This document shows, one piece after another, positions 26,196 to 36,181 of a DNA stretch of 64,000 bases. A program made the position numbers and the translations under genes. Numbering within the stretch: the first letter of the stretch is position 1; each line of letters starts with the position of its first letter. Below the pieces are notes generated by a model, which saw nothing but the letters and a program-made list of their open reading frames with translations, was not told the DNA's origin and did not search any database. The stretch covers positions 560,813 through 624,812 of the forward strand of contig CP157796.1 of the NCBI GenBank assembly GCA_040112665.1. The letters are read 5' to 3'. The DNA comes from Oceanicaulis sp. GTDB taxonomy: Bacteria; Pseudomonadota; Alphaproteobacteria; Caulobacterales; Maricaulaceae.

Positions 26196-28667
26196 TTAGA
26201 AGCGCAGGCGCGCTTCCACGCCGTAGGCCGGCCCCCGGCGCAGGTTTGCGAAGAAGGCGCGGGTGGGCAGGAAGCCGCGCGCGGCGCCCGGAGGCGCGAT
26301 ATCCGGGCTCGTCGAGAGCGCGCCGAGATTGTGGTACGGCGTCTGGCCCCAGCGGGTCGCCATGATGATGGAGTCCTCGTCGCCGATATTGCGGCCCCAG
26401 AGCGAGAAGGTCATCGACTCGGTCTCCACGCCCAGGCGCGCGCCGATCAGCGTGGTGTCGCCGGTTTCGGCCAGGTTGTGAACCTGGACGTATTTCGAGG
26501 ATTCGTAGGTCAGGTCGGACTGGGCGAACCACTCCCAGCCGCCGCCCAGCGGGGCCCGGAATTCGCCGAAGGCGGCGAACTGGTGCTCCGAGGTCAGCGG
26601 GAGCTGCTTGCCGGAAATGTCGCAATTGCCGGTCTGACCGAAGAACTCCGTCCCAGTGCCCGGCGCGGTAGAGCCGGGATCGAGCACGCCGCCGCCCGAG
26701 GTCAGCGTCCACTGGAAGTCGTCGCAGCCCTCGGTGAACTCGGGGTTCGTCCAGGCGTAGGTGACCCCGTAATTGAAGAAGTCGACCGGCGAGTGGTTCC
26801 AGGCCAGTTCGAGGCCCCAGATCTCGGCCGCGCCCTGGTTGACCGCGATCGAGGTGGCGCCGCCGCCGCCCAGCGCGCTGACGGCACGGGTGACCTGCAC
26901 GTCGCTGGCCTCGATGAAGAAGCCCGCCGCAGTCAGGACCGCGTCGCCACCAAGCAGGGTGTTCTTGTAACCCAGCTCGTAATTGTCGGACTCTTCCTGC
27001 TCGTAGACGTCCGAGCCCACGCCCGCGCCCAGAGAGCCGTTCAGGCCGCCCGGCTTCACGCCCTGAGCGTAAACCGCGTAGATCAGGCCCATATCGGTCT
27101 GCCAGTCGATCGTGAAGCGCGGGGTGAAGCTGTCGAACGTGCCTTCCTGCTCGAGGCTGACCGCGCCGCCGGCGCCGAACTCGGTCCGGGTCTTTTCTTC
27201 CTCGGCCCAGCGCGCTTCGAGCGTCGCGGTGAGGTTCGGCATGAGATCGTATTCGATCAGGCCGAAGATCGCCTGGTTGGTCGTGCCCACATTGGTCGTC
27301 AGATCCCCGATCTCGGGGCTGGCGAACGTCAGATCGTAGGTGGTCTCTTCGAAGTCGTAGTAGAACGCCCCGATCATCCAGCGGAAGGCGCGGTCGACCG
27401 GCGAGGAGAGCTTGGCCTCGAAGGAGTAATCGCCCTGCTCCTTGCGCTCGGTCAGCGCGAAGAACGCTTCAGAGCCCGGCCCGCTCGCGAACCAGTTCAC
27501 GCTGGTGTGGTCGGAGTCCGTGCCGAACTTGCGGTCCTGCGTCCAGGACGAGGCGGAGGCTTCGAGCACATAGCCCGACCCGCCGATATCCCAGCTCGAC
27601 TGGACCGAGCCCATCACCCCGTCGCGCTCCAGCCCGTCGAAGGCCGTGCCGTCGGCGGTGGAGTAGGGCGAACCCAGGAAGGGCAGGATGGCGTTGGGCG
27701 GAACCCCGTCCACCGGGATGATCGGGCCGGGACCGGTGTTGAGCTGAACCGGGGCGGGCTGGATCACGCCGCAGAAATACTGGTTGTCGTTCGTCGAGCC
27801 CGACAGCGGGTAACGCGACAGCGACGCCCAGCCCTGCGAGCAATTGTTCGCTTCGGACGGCTGCAGGAAGATCGGCAGCGTGCCGTCGTCGTCCTTGAAA
27901 TACATGCCGCGCAGCCGGACATCCCAGTTCGGCGTGAAGCTCGCTTCGATCGTGCCGGAGAGGTTGAAGGAGCTTTCCTGACCGACCTTCTCGCCGGTCA
28001 CGAGGTTGGTGTGCTCGCCGCCGTACTCATAGTGGCGGGCTGAGATCGAGTAGCCCAAACGGTCAGCGACAAGCGGCCCGGACACGCGCGCAGCGATTTC
28101 GCGCTCGTCATGGCTGCCCGCACGCAGGCGCAGATCGGCTTCGAACTCGTCGGTGCCGCCGCGCGTGACGTAGTTGATTGCGCCCGCATAGGTGTTCCGG
28201 CCGTAGAGCGCCGATTGCGGACCCTTGATCACTTCGACGCGCTCGAGATCATTGGGATCGAGCGCGGAGATCGGACCGGAATAATAAATACCGTCCAGGA
28301 AGTAGGCGGTGCCTGATTCCACGCCGAACTGCACGCCGGCGAGCACGTTCGACTGGCCGCGGACGACCGGGCGTTCGGTGGTGCGGCCGAAGGCGGCGGA
28401 GAAGCTCAGCCCCGGAGTGAAGCGGGCGACGTCGTCCACGCTCTCGATGCCGAGCTTGCGGATGTCGTCCTCGCCGAAGGCGCTCACCGCGACCGGAGCG
28501 TCGAGCAGGCTCTCCTCGCGGCGGCGGGCGGTGACGGTGATCACGTCGCTTGTGCGGGCTGAAGACGCGCCTGGCTCGGGCGCCGAGCCGTCCTGCGCGA
28601 GCGCCGGAGCGGAAAGACCGGCGATCGCCATGACCGCTGCGGACGTCAGAAGGGTAAGTTTCTTCAC
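26196..28667 (-). CDS. TonB-dependent outer-membrane receptor
   Basis: The 823-aa product has a signal peptide (VKKLTLLTSAAVMAIAGLSAPALA, read from GTG), a plug domain with DVITVTARRREESLLDAPVAVSAFG (a TonB-box-like region, then the plug), RPVVRGQSNVLAGVQFG and EVIKGPQSALYGRNTYAGAINYVTRGG, and a long beta-barrel ending in RLRF with the usual terminal Phe. The uncharged ITVTARRREE start is the type frequent in Caulobacterales and sphingomonad receptors for carbohydrates, terpenes or aromatic compounds. The GTG at 28667 is preceded by GGGAGAG and gives the signal peptide, so it is preferred to upstream codons. A palindromic operator TGGTATACCA lies 94 bp upstream. The substrate is unknown. Confidence 0.95.
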   Translation of the reverse strand: MKKLTLLTSAAVMAIAGLSAPALAQDGSAPEPGASSARTSDVITVTARRREESLLDAPVAVSAFGEDDIRKLGIESVDDVARFTPGLSFSAAFGRTTERPVVRGQSNVLAGVQFGVESGTAYFLDGIYYSGPISALDPNDLERVEVIKGPQSALYGRNTYAGAINYVTRGGTDEFEADLRLRAGSHDEREIAARVSGPLVADRLGYSISARHYEYGGEHTNLVTGEKVGQESSFNLSGTIEASFTPNWDVRLRGMYFKDDDGTLPIFLQPSEANNCSQGWASLSRYPLSGSTNDNQYFCGVIQPAPVQLNTGPGPIIPVDGVPPNAILPFLGSPYSTADGTAFDGLERDGVMGSVQSSWDIGGSGYVLEASASSWTQDRKFGTDSDHTSVNWFASGPGSEAFFALTERKEQGDYSFEAKLSSPVDRAFRWMIGAFYYDFEETTYDLTFASPEIGDLTTNVGTTNQAIFGLIEYDLMPNLTATLEARWAEEEKTRTEFGAGGAVSLEQEGTFDSFTPRFTIDWQTDMGLIYAVYAQGVKPGGLNGSLGAGVGSDVYEQEESDNYELGYKNTLLGGDAVLTAAGFFIEASDVQVTRAVSALGGGGATSIAVNQGAAEIWGLELAWNHSPVDFFNYGVTYAWTNPEFTEGCDDFQWTLTSGGGVLDPGSTAPGTGTEFFGQTGNCDISGKQLPLTSEHQFAAFGEFRAPLGGGWEWFAQSDLTYESSKYVQVHNLAETGDTTLIGARLGVETESMTFSLWGRNIGDEDSIIMATRWGQTPYHNLGALSTSPDIAPPGAARGFLPTRAFFANLRRGPAYGVEARLRF

Positions 28668-28760
28668 CTGTCGCTCTCCCCTGCGCGGCCTGTTTCGAGC
28701 CGCTCTGCTGATCGTCCCGCCGCCGGCGTCTCGGCCATGTCGGGCGGGGCTCGACCCTAT

Positions 28761-28770
28761 TGGTATACCA
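28761..28770. promoter_or_regulatory. Palindromic operator upstream of the TonB receptor gene
   Basis: TGGTATACCA is a perfect 10-bp palindrome and fits the TNGT-NN-ACNA shape of GntR/FadR-type operators. Eight of its ten positions match the core of the 20-bp palindrome upstream of the DUF1838 gene, suggesting one regulator for both. Confidence 0.5.
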
Positions 28771-28842
28771 TTTTGTCCGAACAAGCCGCTCCGGTCTGGC
28801 CGATCGGGCCTCGTCCGGCGCGGAGTGTTGCATTTACGTGAC

Positions 28843-28873
28843 AAAAACGGGCCGCCAGCAGCGCTGGCGGCCC
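28843..28873 (-). terminator. Rho-independent terminator after the DUF1838 gene
   Basis: An 11-bp stem GGGCCGCCAGC/GCTGGCGGCCC with a 3-base loop is followed on the minus strand by GTTTTTG. It lies 14 bp past the DUF1838 stop and isolates that gene from the receptor gene, which therefore has its own promoter. Confidence 0.85.
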
Positions 28874-28886
28874 GGTGTTTCGGTCT

Positions 28887-29771
28887 TCAGTTCCGGTCGG
28901 GCGCTTCGATCTCGCCGCGCGCCACGTCCCGGTAATAGATCCAGCTGGTGACGTTCTCCCGGTCGTCGTCCAGCGGCGGCGGGGTGGTGTACTCGGGATA
29001 GTGCTCGGCGATCTCGTCCTTGAAGAACTGAGGCAGCTCGTCCCAGCTGTCGAGCTTGGTGCCGGCGGTGTGGAAATAGATGATCCCGTCGCGGCCCTGC
29101 ATCTTCATCCAGGGCAGCCAGTCGGACTGGCGCACCCAGCCCACCTCGGTGTCCGCGGTGGTGCGAGTGGGATCGGTCAGATCCTCGACCGAGCCGAAAT
29201 AGTTGAACATCTCCGTGGCGTGATAGACGCCGCCGATCTCGGCCTGGAATTCGCTGGCCAGCGGGTTCGGGTAGAAGAGCGGCACGGTGATGGTCTGCCA
29301 CCAGTCGTCGCCCTGGATCTGGCCGCGAAACTGCGCCGGGCCGCGCGGGCCGTTCAGATAGCTCTCGAAGTTCACCGGGTCGTTGGCGACGTGGAGCACG
29401 TCCACCGTCTCGCCGGTCCAGGGATTGTCCCAGGTGGACAGGATCTCGCCTGTTTCGGGGTCGAGATAGAGCAGCAGCTCCCGGCTCACCATCTTGTAGC
29501 CGGGGCCGTACTCGGGATGGGTCACGCTCACGCAGGCGCGGGTGTTCATCCCCTCGACCCGGAACAGGCGCCGGTCGCGCTCGCCCTGACGGCGGGAATA
29601 CGCGTACCCGTTCCAGTAATAGGTGACCGCCTCCCCGTCGACGGTGGAGCAGCCCATCTTGCGGTTCATCTCCAGCACGTCCTCGGGATCGTCGAAGCTC
29701 AGGCGCTCCTGGGCCGAGGCGGCGGTGAGGGCGAACACGCTCGCGCCGAGCGCGGCGATCAGGGTTTTCAT
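28887..29771 (-). CDS. DUF1838 family exported protein
   Basis: The 294-aa product has a signal peptide (MKTLIAALGASVFALTAASAQ) and the DUF1838 pattern: LEMNRKMGCSTVDGEAVTYYWNGYAYSR, a GERDRRLFRVEGMN block, PGYKMVSRELLLYLDPETGEIL and TWDNPWTGETVDVLHVANDPVNF. The family has no established activity; its members are often near TonB receptors, oxidoreductases and GntR-type regulators in aromatic or terpenoid gene clusters, which the local context fits. ATG 29771 is preceded by CAGGAGGAGA. A 20-bp perfect palindrome 42-61 bp upstream is its likely operator. Confidence 0.85.
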   Translation of the reverse strand: MKTLIAALGASVFALTAASAQERLSFDDPEDVLEMNRKMGCSTVDGEAVTYYWNGYAYSRRQGERDRRLFRVEGMNTRACVSVTHPEYGPGYKMVSRELLLYLDPETGEILSTWDNPWTGETVDVLHVANDPVNFESYLNGPRGPAQFRGQIQGDDWWQTITVPLFYPNPLASEFQAEIGGVYHATEMFNYFGSVEDLTDPTRTTADTEVGWVRQSDWLPWMKMQGRDGIIYFHTAGTKLDSWDELPQFFKDEIAEHYPEYTTPPPLDDDRENVTSWIYYRDVARGEIEAPDRN

Positions 29772-29812
29772 CGGCGTCTCCTCCTGGCGGGGCCGCTGTC
29801 CGGCCCGCTTTT

Positions 29813-29832
29813 CCAAATGATATATCATTTGG
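29813..29832. promoter_or_regulatory. 20-bp perfect palindrome, operator of the DUF1838 gene
   Basis: CCAAATGATATATCATTTGG reads identically on both strands and is strikingly AT-rich in this GC-rich genome. It sits where a repressor would block the DUF1838 promoter. Its core TGATATATCA resembles TGGTATACCA at the receptor gene. Confidence 0.65.
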
Positions 29833-29890
29833 TTTTCGCCGAATGATCAAGCCCCGCCCGAAAAGCGGCCGCCTAGAGGATAGAAGGCGG

Positions 29891-30760
29891 CTAGCCGCCT
29901 ACGACGTCTCCGCCGTTGGGATGAAGCACCTGACCGCTCATGAAGGAGCTATCCTCGCACGCCAGGAACAGATGGCTCGGCGCGATTTCGTTGGGCATGC
30001 CGGGACGGCCCATTTCGGAATTCGTGCCGAAGCTCTCGACCTGATCTTCGGAAAAGCTCGCCGGGATGAGCGGGGTCCACACCGGCCCCGGCGCGACGCC
30101 GTTCACGCGTATCCCGCGGCTGGAAAGCTGCTTGGCGAGCGCGCGGGTGAGCCCCACCGTCGCCGCGCGCGAGGCGGTGTAGTCGATCAGCACCGGCATG
30201 CCGCGATAGGCGGTGACCGACACCGTGTTCACGATGGCGCAGCCTTCGTCCATGTGCGGCAGGCAGTGCCGAACCATCAGGAAATAGCTGCGCACGTTGG
30301 TCTTAAAGGTACGGTCGAACTGCTCGGCGCTGATGTCCTCGACATCGCCCTGCACGTGCTGTTCGCCGGCGTTGTTGACCAGAACGTCGATCCCGCCCAG
30401 CCGGTCGATCGCGGTCTGAACGAAGCTCAACACCGTCTCTTCCTCGCCCAGATCGCCCTTGTGCATGTACACGTTCGCGCCTTCGGCCTCGCACAGGCGT
30501 CTGGTCTCCTCGGCGTCCTCGTCTTCGTCGAGATAGCCGAAGGCGATGTCCGCGCCCTCGCGGGCGAACAGCACCGCGACCGCCCGGCCGATGCCCGAAT
30601 CCGCCCCGGTGATGAGGCAACGCTTGCCCTTGAGCCGCCCCGAGCCGGGATAGCGCGGGGTGTAATCGGGCCTGGGGTCCATCTCGGCCTCCCGGCCGGG
30701 CTGGCGGTCCTGCTTTTGCGCGGGCGGTCCGCCCTGAAGCTCTTTGCGATCGCCGGTCAT
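29891..30760 (-). CDS. SDR-family oxidoreductase (YghA/GsiB-like) with altered catalytic Lys
   Basis: The 289-aa product has a Rossmann N-terminus with RCLITGADSGIGRAVAVLFAREGADI, NNAGEQ and the RVNGVAPGPVWTPLIPASF block, the layout of the glucose-dehydrogenase/general stress SDR group that has a leading proline-rich segment (MTGDRKELQGGPPAQKQDRQPG, ending in Y-P-G-S-G-R-L-K-G-K). The catalytic Y-x-x-x-K is DYTASRAATVG, i.e. Tyr is present but Lys is replaced by Arg. The serine block VNTVSVTAY is present. The frame is open to 30928, but ATG 30760 follows ACAGGAGCG and starts the usual N-terminus. Its function is unproven; it could be a poor or altered enzyme. Confidence 0.85.
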   Translation of the reverse strand: MTGDRKELQGGPPAQKQDRQPGREAEMDPRPDYTPRYPGSGRLKGKRCLITGADSGIGRAVAVLFAREGADIAFGYLDEDEDAEETRRLCEAEGANVYMHKGDLGEEETVLSFVQTAIDRLGGIDVLVNNAGEQHVQGDVEDISAEQFDRTFKTNVRSYFLMVRHCLPHMDEGCAIVNTVSVTAYRGMPVLIDYTASRAATVGLTRALAKQLSSRGIRVNGVAPGPVWTPLIPASFSEDQVESFGTNSEMGRPGMPNEIAPSHLFLACEDSSFMSGQVLHPNGGDVVGG

Positions 30761-31323
30761 GGGGCGCTCCTGTCGTTCGAAGGGGACTCCGCGAACGACA
30801 GGACGACGGCGCGGTTCCGCGCGGCGGTGCGCGACAGACCCGCCCCAGCGCCGAAACCCTCGCCGCAGATCTTGCGCGAGGCGATGAGAGAAGACGGTCG
30901 GCGCGGGCGGCCGTTCGGCCGAACGCAATTGCGAAGGTTCAAGAGCCGGACGAAACGCCCGCGCCCGGTGCTGTGAGTACGGGCCGATACCTTACGGTTG
31001 CTGTATAGCCCGGCGGGTATGGCTTGCTTCGCCCCGCTCAGCCGGCCCCGGTCACGCCGGGGTGGGCCATTGCGGGGTTTGGGCGCGCTTCGCCGGGATT
31101 TCGACCTCGGTCACCCCGGAAAGACCGCCGCCTCGCATCCAGCCCGGGGATTTCCCCAGGCTGAAGCGGCCGCCCCGCCGGACACCGCCCCTCACCCCGA
31201 CCGTGACGCGTCGCGACCGCCGCCTTAACCGGGTGAAGAGGGGGAGAAGTATACCGGCGGCGCGAAAGAGGCGGATAAGGCCGGGGATAACGACCGCCCC
31301 ACCGCCCTGAATTCCCGGCCGAA
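30761..31323. other. Gene-free stretch next to the IS110 element
   Basis: Open frames here (for example near 31000-31300) lack ribosome binding sites and coding-like composition, and I see no recognisable protein remnant. The DNA has several short inverted repeats such as CCCGGGGATTTCCCC near 31145. It probably consists of repeat-derived or decayed sequence between the SDR gene and the insertion element. Confidence 0.4.
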
Positions 31324-31344
31324 CCCCCGGACCTGATCCGGGGG
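31324..31344. repeat. REP-like hairpin at the edge of the IS110 element
   Basis: CCCCCGGA-CCTGA-TCCGGGGG has an 8-bp perfect stem and a 5-base loop and ends 15 bp before the transposase stop codon. Elements of this shape are frequent intergenic repeats in Alphaproteobacteria, and IS110-family elements are known to insert beside or in such hairpins. Confidence 0.55.
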
Positions 31345-31359
31345 AAGAGCCGGCAACTG

Positions 31360-32292
31360 TTATGCGGTGCTGTAGGCGGTTTGATCTCTAAGCATGGCGT
31401 TCAGGCGGGTGAGGAGTTTTCTGGCGACGGCGATGAGGGCGAGTTTTCTGGGCTTTCCCTGCGCCTGGATGCGGTCAGCGAAGGCTTTCAGGTCCGGGCA
31501 TAGCCTTGCGGCGATCATGGCGGCGATGAACAGGGCGGATCGCACGCGCCGCCGCCCGCCGGAGATGCAGCGCTTTCCCTTGAGCTGACCTGAGTCGTGG
31601 TTGAACGGGGCCAGCCCGGCGAGCGCGGCGAGACGCTTGGGGGTGCTGGCGCCCAGTTCGGGCATCAGCGCGAGCAACACCTGCGCAGTGACCGGCCCAA
31701 CGCCCGGCGCGGTAGCGAGCAGGCGGGCCTGGTCGTTGAGTTCGGTGGCCGCGATCAGGACGGCGATCTCGCGCTCGATGGCCGAGATCGCGCCGTCCAG
31801 CCATGCGATGTGCGCCTTCAAGCTGTCGATCAGGATCGGCTCGCCGGTCGCCTTCAGCCGGATGATCTCGTCCTTGCGGGCGGCGACCAGCTGGTCGCGC
31901 CTGAGCCCGAGCCGGCCCAGCCGTTCACGGTGCGGGCACGGCGCGGGGTCAGGCGCAGGCCTGAGCCGGGCGCCCAGATCTGCGAGCACGACCGCGTCCA
32001 GCGCGTCGGTCTTCGCCTTGCGGCCGGTGGCTTGGGCGAAGCGCCGGGCGGTGGTGGGGTTGATGCGCGCGTTCTGAACACCGGCCGCATGCAGCGCGGC
32101 GCGCAGAGCCTGGTCATACACACCCGTCGCCTCGAAGACGACGAAGCCGCCGGTGGCGGCGATCGAGGCGGCCAGCCGGGCCGCGTCGGCGGAGGTGTTG
32201 GGGATGCGGCACGCCCGGCCCTGGGCGGGGTCGAAAACGTCCAGCCAGAGCTTGGACACGTCGCATCCGACGTAGCGATCAGGTAAAGTCAT
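31360..32292 (-). CDS. IS110-family transposase (DEDD recombinase)
   Basis: The 310-aa product is intact. The N-terminal DEDD domain has YVGCDVSKLWLDVF (first Asp), FVVFEATGVYDQAL (Glu) and GRKAKTDALDAVVLADLG (Asp-x-x-Asp). The C-terminal Transposase_20 domain has ATAPGVGPVTAQVLLALMPELG, ALAGLAPFNHDSGQLKGKRCISGGRRRVRSALF with the catalytic-type Ser. This is the organisation of the IS110 group. ATG 32292 is used because MTLPDRYVGCDVS is the family start; the frame is open 16 codons further. Intact length and motifs suggest it is still active or recently arrived. Confidence 0.95.
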   Translation of the reverse strand: MTLPDRYVGCDVSKLWLDVFDPAQGRACRIPNTSADAARLAASIAATGGFVVFEATGVYDQALRAALHAAGVQNARINPTTARRFAQATGRKAKTDALDAVVLADLGARLRPAPDPAPCPHRERLGRLGLRRDQLVAARKDEIIRLKATGEPILIDSLKAHIAWLDGAISAIEREIAVLIAATELNDQARLLATAPGVGPVTAQVLLALMPELGASTPKRLAALAGLAPFNHDSGQLKGKRCISGGRRRVRSALFIAAMIAARLCPDLKAFADRIQAQGKPRKLALIAVARKLLTRLNAMLRDQTAYSTA

Positions 32293-32480
32293 CGTGCCTG
32301 TCCCTGTGGTGCGAGGTCTGTTGCAACCAGCCTCGTGCAACTGTTCAGGTTGTTGATGTGCAAGCGGGACGGGGCCTGAGCCGGCTCTCGGGCTCGACCG
32401 CCCGGGGACCTATCGGCCTCCGTCCCGCAATCATCATGGCACACGACCGATACACAGGGACCTCGTGCAGGATAGGGCGC
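32293..32480 (-). ncRNA. Candidate bridge RNA region of the IS110 element
   Basis: About 190 bp of non-coding DNA precedes the transposase within the element. In IS110-group elements this position encodes the structured bridge RNA that pairs with both the element ends and the target. GCAACTGTT here (32337-32345) is identical to a 9-mer at the opposite end of the element, as expected if one loop recognises the element's own end. This rests on family knowledge and position; the fold has not been calculated. Confidence 0.4.
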
Positions 32481-32522
32481 GCACGCACCGACGCTTCGGG
32501 TTTTTGGAAAGCAGCCACCCAT

Positions 32523-32698
32523 CGTCATTCCTGCGGCATGTCCTCGCGAAGGCGGGGAAAGCGGGAACCCAGGTGATCGTAAAGCAGCGGCGAGGCCGCA
32601 CTGGATCTGCCGACCCGTTCGCTGCTTTCAAAGGGTCTCCCAGACCCTTTGATCCGCTACGCGGACCAGCGCTCACCCCCGCTTCCGCGGGGATGACG
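32523..32698. repeat. Dispersed palindromic repeat beside the IS110 element
   Basis: The left end CGTCATTCCTGC...GCGAAGGCGGGGAAAGCGGGAACCCAGG and the right end CACCCCCGCTTCCGCGGGGATGACG are inverted counterparts, with a hairpin AAAGGGTCTCCCAGACCCTTT (a near-perfect palindrome) in the middle. The GTCATCCCCGC-type end is a widespread alphaproteobacterial intergenic repeat. Nothing else is recognised between it and the terminator at 32875. Confidence 0.65.
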
Positions 32699-32874
32699 AG
32701 GTTGAGACGCCCTCTCCTCGCTTCCCGGCCAAGCGCGTCAGCGCGCTGAGCCGGGATCCACCGGAAACACTCAGCCACGTTGCTGAGCGCATGCGGTAGG
32801 TCCCGTGTCTCCCTCCGGTCGCACGGGAAGCCAGGGGCGGGGCTCGATCGACCCCGGCCCCAGCCGCCAGCCGC

Positions 32875-32913
32875 AAAAAAGCCCGCCCGGAAGCGCTCCG
32901 GGCGGGCTCTTTT
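32875..32913 (-). terminator. Bidirectional Rho-independent terminator after ftsH
   Basis: An 11-bp stem GCCCGCCCGGA/TCCGGGCGGGC with a 5-base loop is flanked by six A on one side and five T on the other, so it works in both directions. It lies 17 bp beyond the ftsH stop and ends the tol-pal/ftsH block. Confidence 0.92.
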
Positions 32914-32929
32914 TCAGGGCTGGCGGGGT

Positions 32930-34843
<1,914 letters not shown>

Positions 34844-34915
34844 AAGGTCGCGTTCCTTATCTCGGGCCGGATGACGCGCCGGCCGCGCGCGGGCCTGGCC
34901 CGGTGTTCAGTCGTG

Positions 34916-36181
34916 TCACGCCCTGATATTGGGCCGTGCGGGGGCTTTCGCCAGTGCCGCGACGCCGCGCGCCGCATCTGAAAGTGCATCAAACCACGCC
35001 GGAGAGGCCGGGGAAAGCAGCCGCGCGGCGATTCTGTCCCGCGCCAGCAGGCGCATAGGCTGCGGTGCAAGAGCCTCGCCACCCGAAGCCTCCACCGGAA
35101 GGCCGGGACGAAACACCGCAGGCGCGTCAGCGAATTCCGGCGGACAGGCCCGCCCGCCCAGCGCCTCGATCCGCGCCGGGCCGCCGATTTCGAACCGGCC
35201 GTCGAACACGCCCGCACCGTTGTCAGGCAGGATCAGCGGCTCGGCTCCGCCCGCCCCGTCCGCCCGGCCCGCCGCAGCGCCCGGATCGCGCCCCAGCCGG
35301 CCCGACGCGGTGAGCAGAACGCCGGCGGCGCTCGCCGCACGGCCCGCAAGCAGCGCGTCGAGCAGGACTTCGGCGTGCGGTCCGGGACCGTCGGCTTCGC
35401 CCGACACGCCCGCCGCCACCGCCTCGATCGCGCGGATCGCGACCCGGCGCGGCGCGGCGGCGAACCCGGCGCGATCGAGCGCGGCGATCCCGAGATCGCA
35501 GAGCCTCATCGCCTCGCCGAGGAGCGCAAAGGCCGCCCGGCCCTCGGCGGCCCGGACCGCCTGCGCGGCGTCGCTGAAGGTCAGAAGCGCGGCTTCCGCC
35601 GCAGGGTCGATCGGGGCGCGGCGCAGCCGTACGCGCTCATAGGCGGGGTCGGCGTTGGAGGGATCCTCGATCCAGTCCACGCCTTCGGCCCGCAGAAAGG
35701 CGCGCAGCGTCTTCCTGCGCAGGCTCAGGAAAGGCCGGGCGATGAGCAGGCCCCGCCCCTGCGGCCAGACCGGCGAGGGGTCGAGCCCGGACGGGCCTGC
35801 GAGCCGGAGCGCGCTGCCGGGACGGGCCGCGCGCATGCGGAGCGTCTCCACCCGGTCTTCGAGCGTGTGGCCCAGGCACAGCACCGGCGCGCCGATCTCC
35901 GCACAGGCGCGAGCGAGCATCAGATGCCGGGCGGTGCGCGCCGCGTTCTGGCCGGGGCGCGGCGCATCCCATCTCAGAACGCGCGCCTCGGCGCCGATCG
36001 ACCGGGCGAATCCTGCGGCGCGCCCGGCTTCGGAAGCGCTTTCAGGCCTGAGGCCGTGATCGACGATGAGCGCAGCGAGCTTGAGATCGGGCGCGGCGCG
36101 GCGCAGCGCCAGCAAAAGCGCCGTGGAATCCCCGCCCCCGGACAGGCCGACGGCGAGCGTTGGCGCGCGTCCTAGCTGCAC
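34916..36181 (-). CDS. tilS: tRNA(Ile)-lysidine synthase TilS
   Basis: The 421-aa product converts C34 of the tRNA(Ile) CAU anticodon to lysidine, changing its decoding from AUG to AUA. The N-type ATP pyrophosphatase P-loop SGGGDSTALLLAL near residue 14, VDHGLRPES, LGHTLEDRVETLRMR and the WIEDPSNADPAYERVRLRR block are as in TilS proteins. The C-terminal region is alanine-rich and divergent, as usual. The start overlaps the end of cpoB by 10 bp, consistent with the conserved cpoB-tilS-ftsH order; this is an essential gene in most bacteria. Confidence 0.93.
   Translation of the reverse strand: MQLGRAPTLAVGLSGGGDSTALLLALRRAAPDLKLAALIVDHGLRPESASEAGRAAGFARSIGAEARVLRWDAPRPGQNAARTARHLMLARACAEIGAPVLCLGHTLEDRVETLRMRAARPGSALRLAGPSGLDPSPVWPQGRGLLIARPFLSLRRKTLRAFLRAEGVDWIEDPSNADPAYERVRLRRAPIDPAAEAALLTFSDAAQAVRAAEGRAAFALLGEAMRLCDLGIAALDRAGFAAAPRRVAIRAIEAVAAGVSGEADGPGPHAEVLLDALLAGRAASAAGVLLTASGRLGRDPGAAAGRADGAGGAEPLILPDNGAGVFDGRFEIGGPARIEALGGRACPPEFADAPAVFRPGLPVEASGGEALAPQPMRLLARDRIAARLLSPASPAWFDALSDAARGVAALAKAPARPNIRA

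Larger units (their letters stand above)
31345..32520 (-). mobile_element. IS110-family insertion sequence (approximate limits)
   Basis: The element contains one complete IS110-type transposase and about 200 bp of upstream non-coding DNA. IS110 elements lack conventional terminal inverted repeats and target duplications, so the ends given are estimates: the hairpin at 31324-31344 on one side and the dispersed repeat at 32523-32698 on the other. A 9-bp direct repeat, GCAACTGTT, occurs at 31353-31361 and 32337-32345. Confidence 0.7.

Noticed and set aside
26139..28043. 634-codon plus-strand frame over the TonB receptor
   Set aside because: Antisense shadow of a well-supported receptor.
30998..31310. 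Short open frames in the gap before the IS110 element
   Set aside because: No RBS, atypical composition, no recognisable family.
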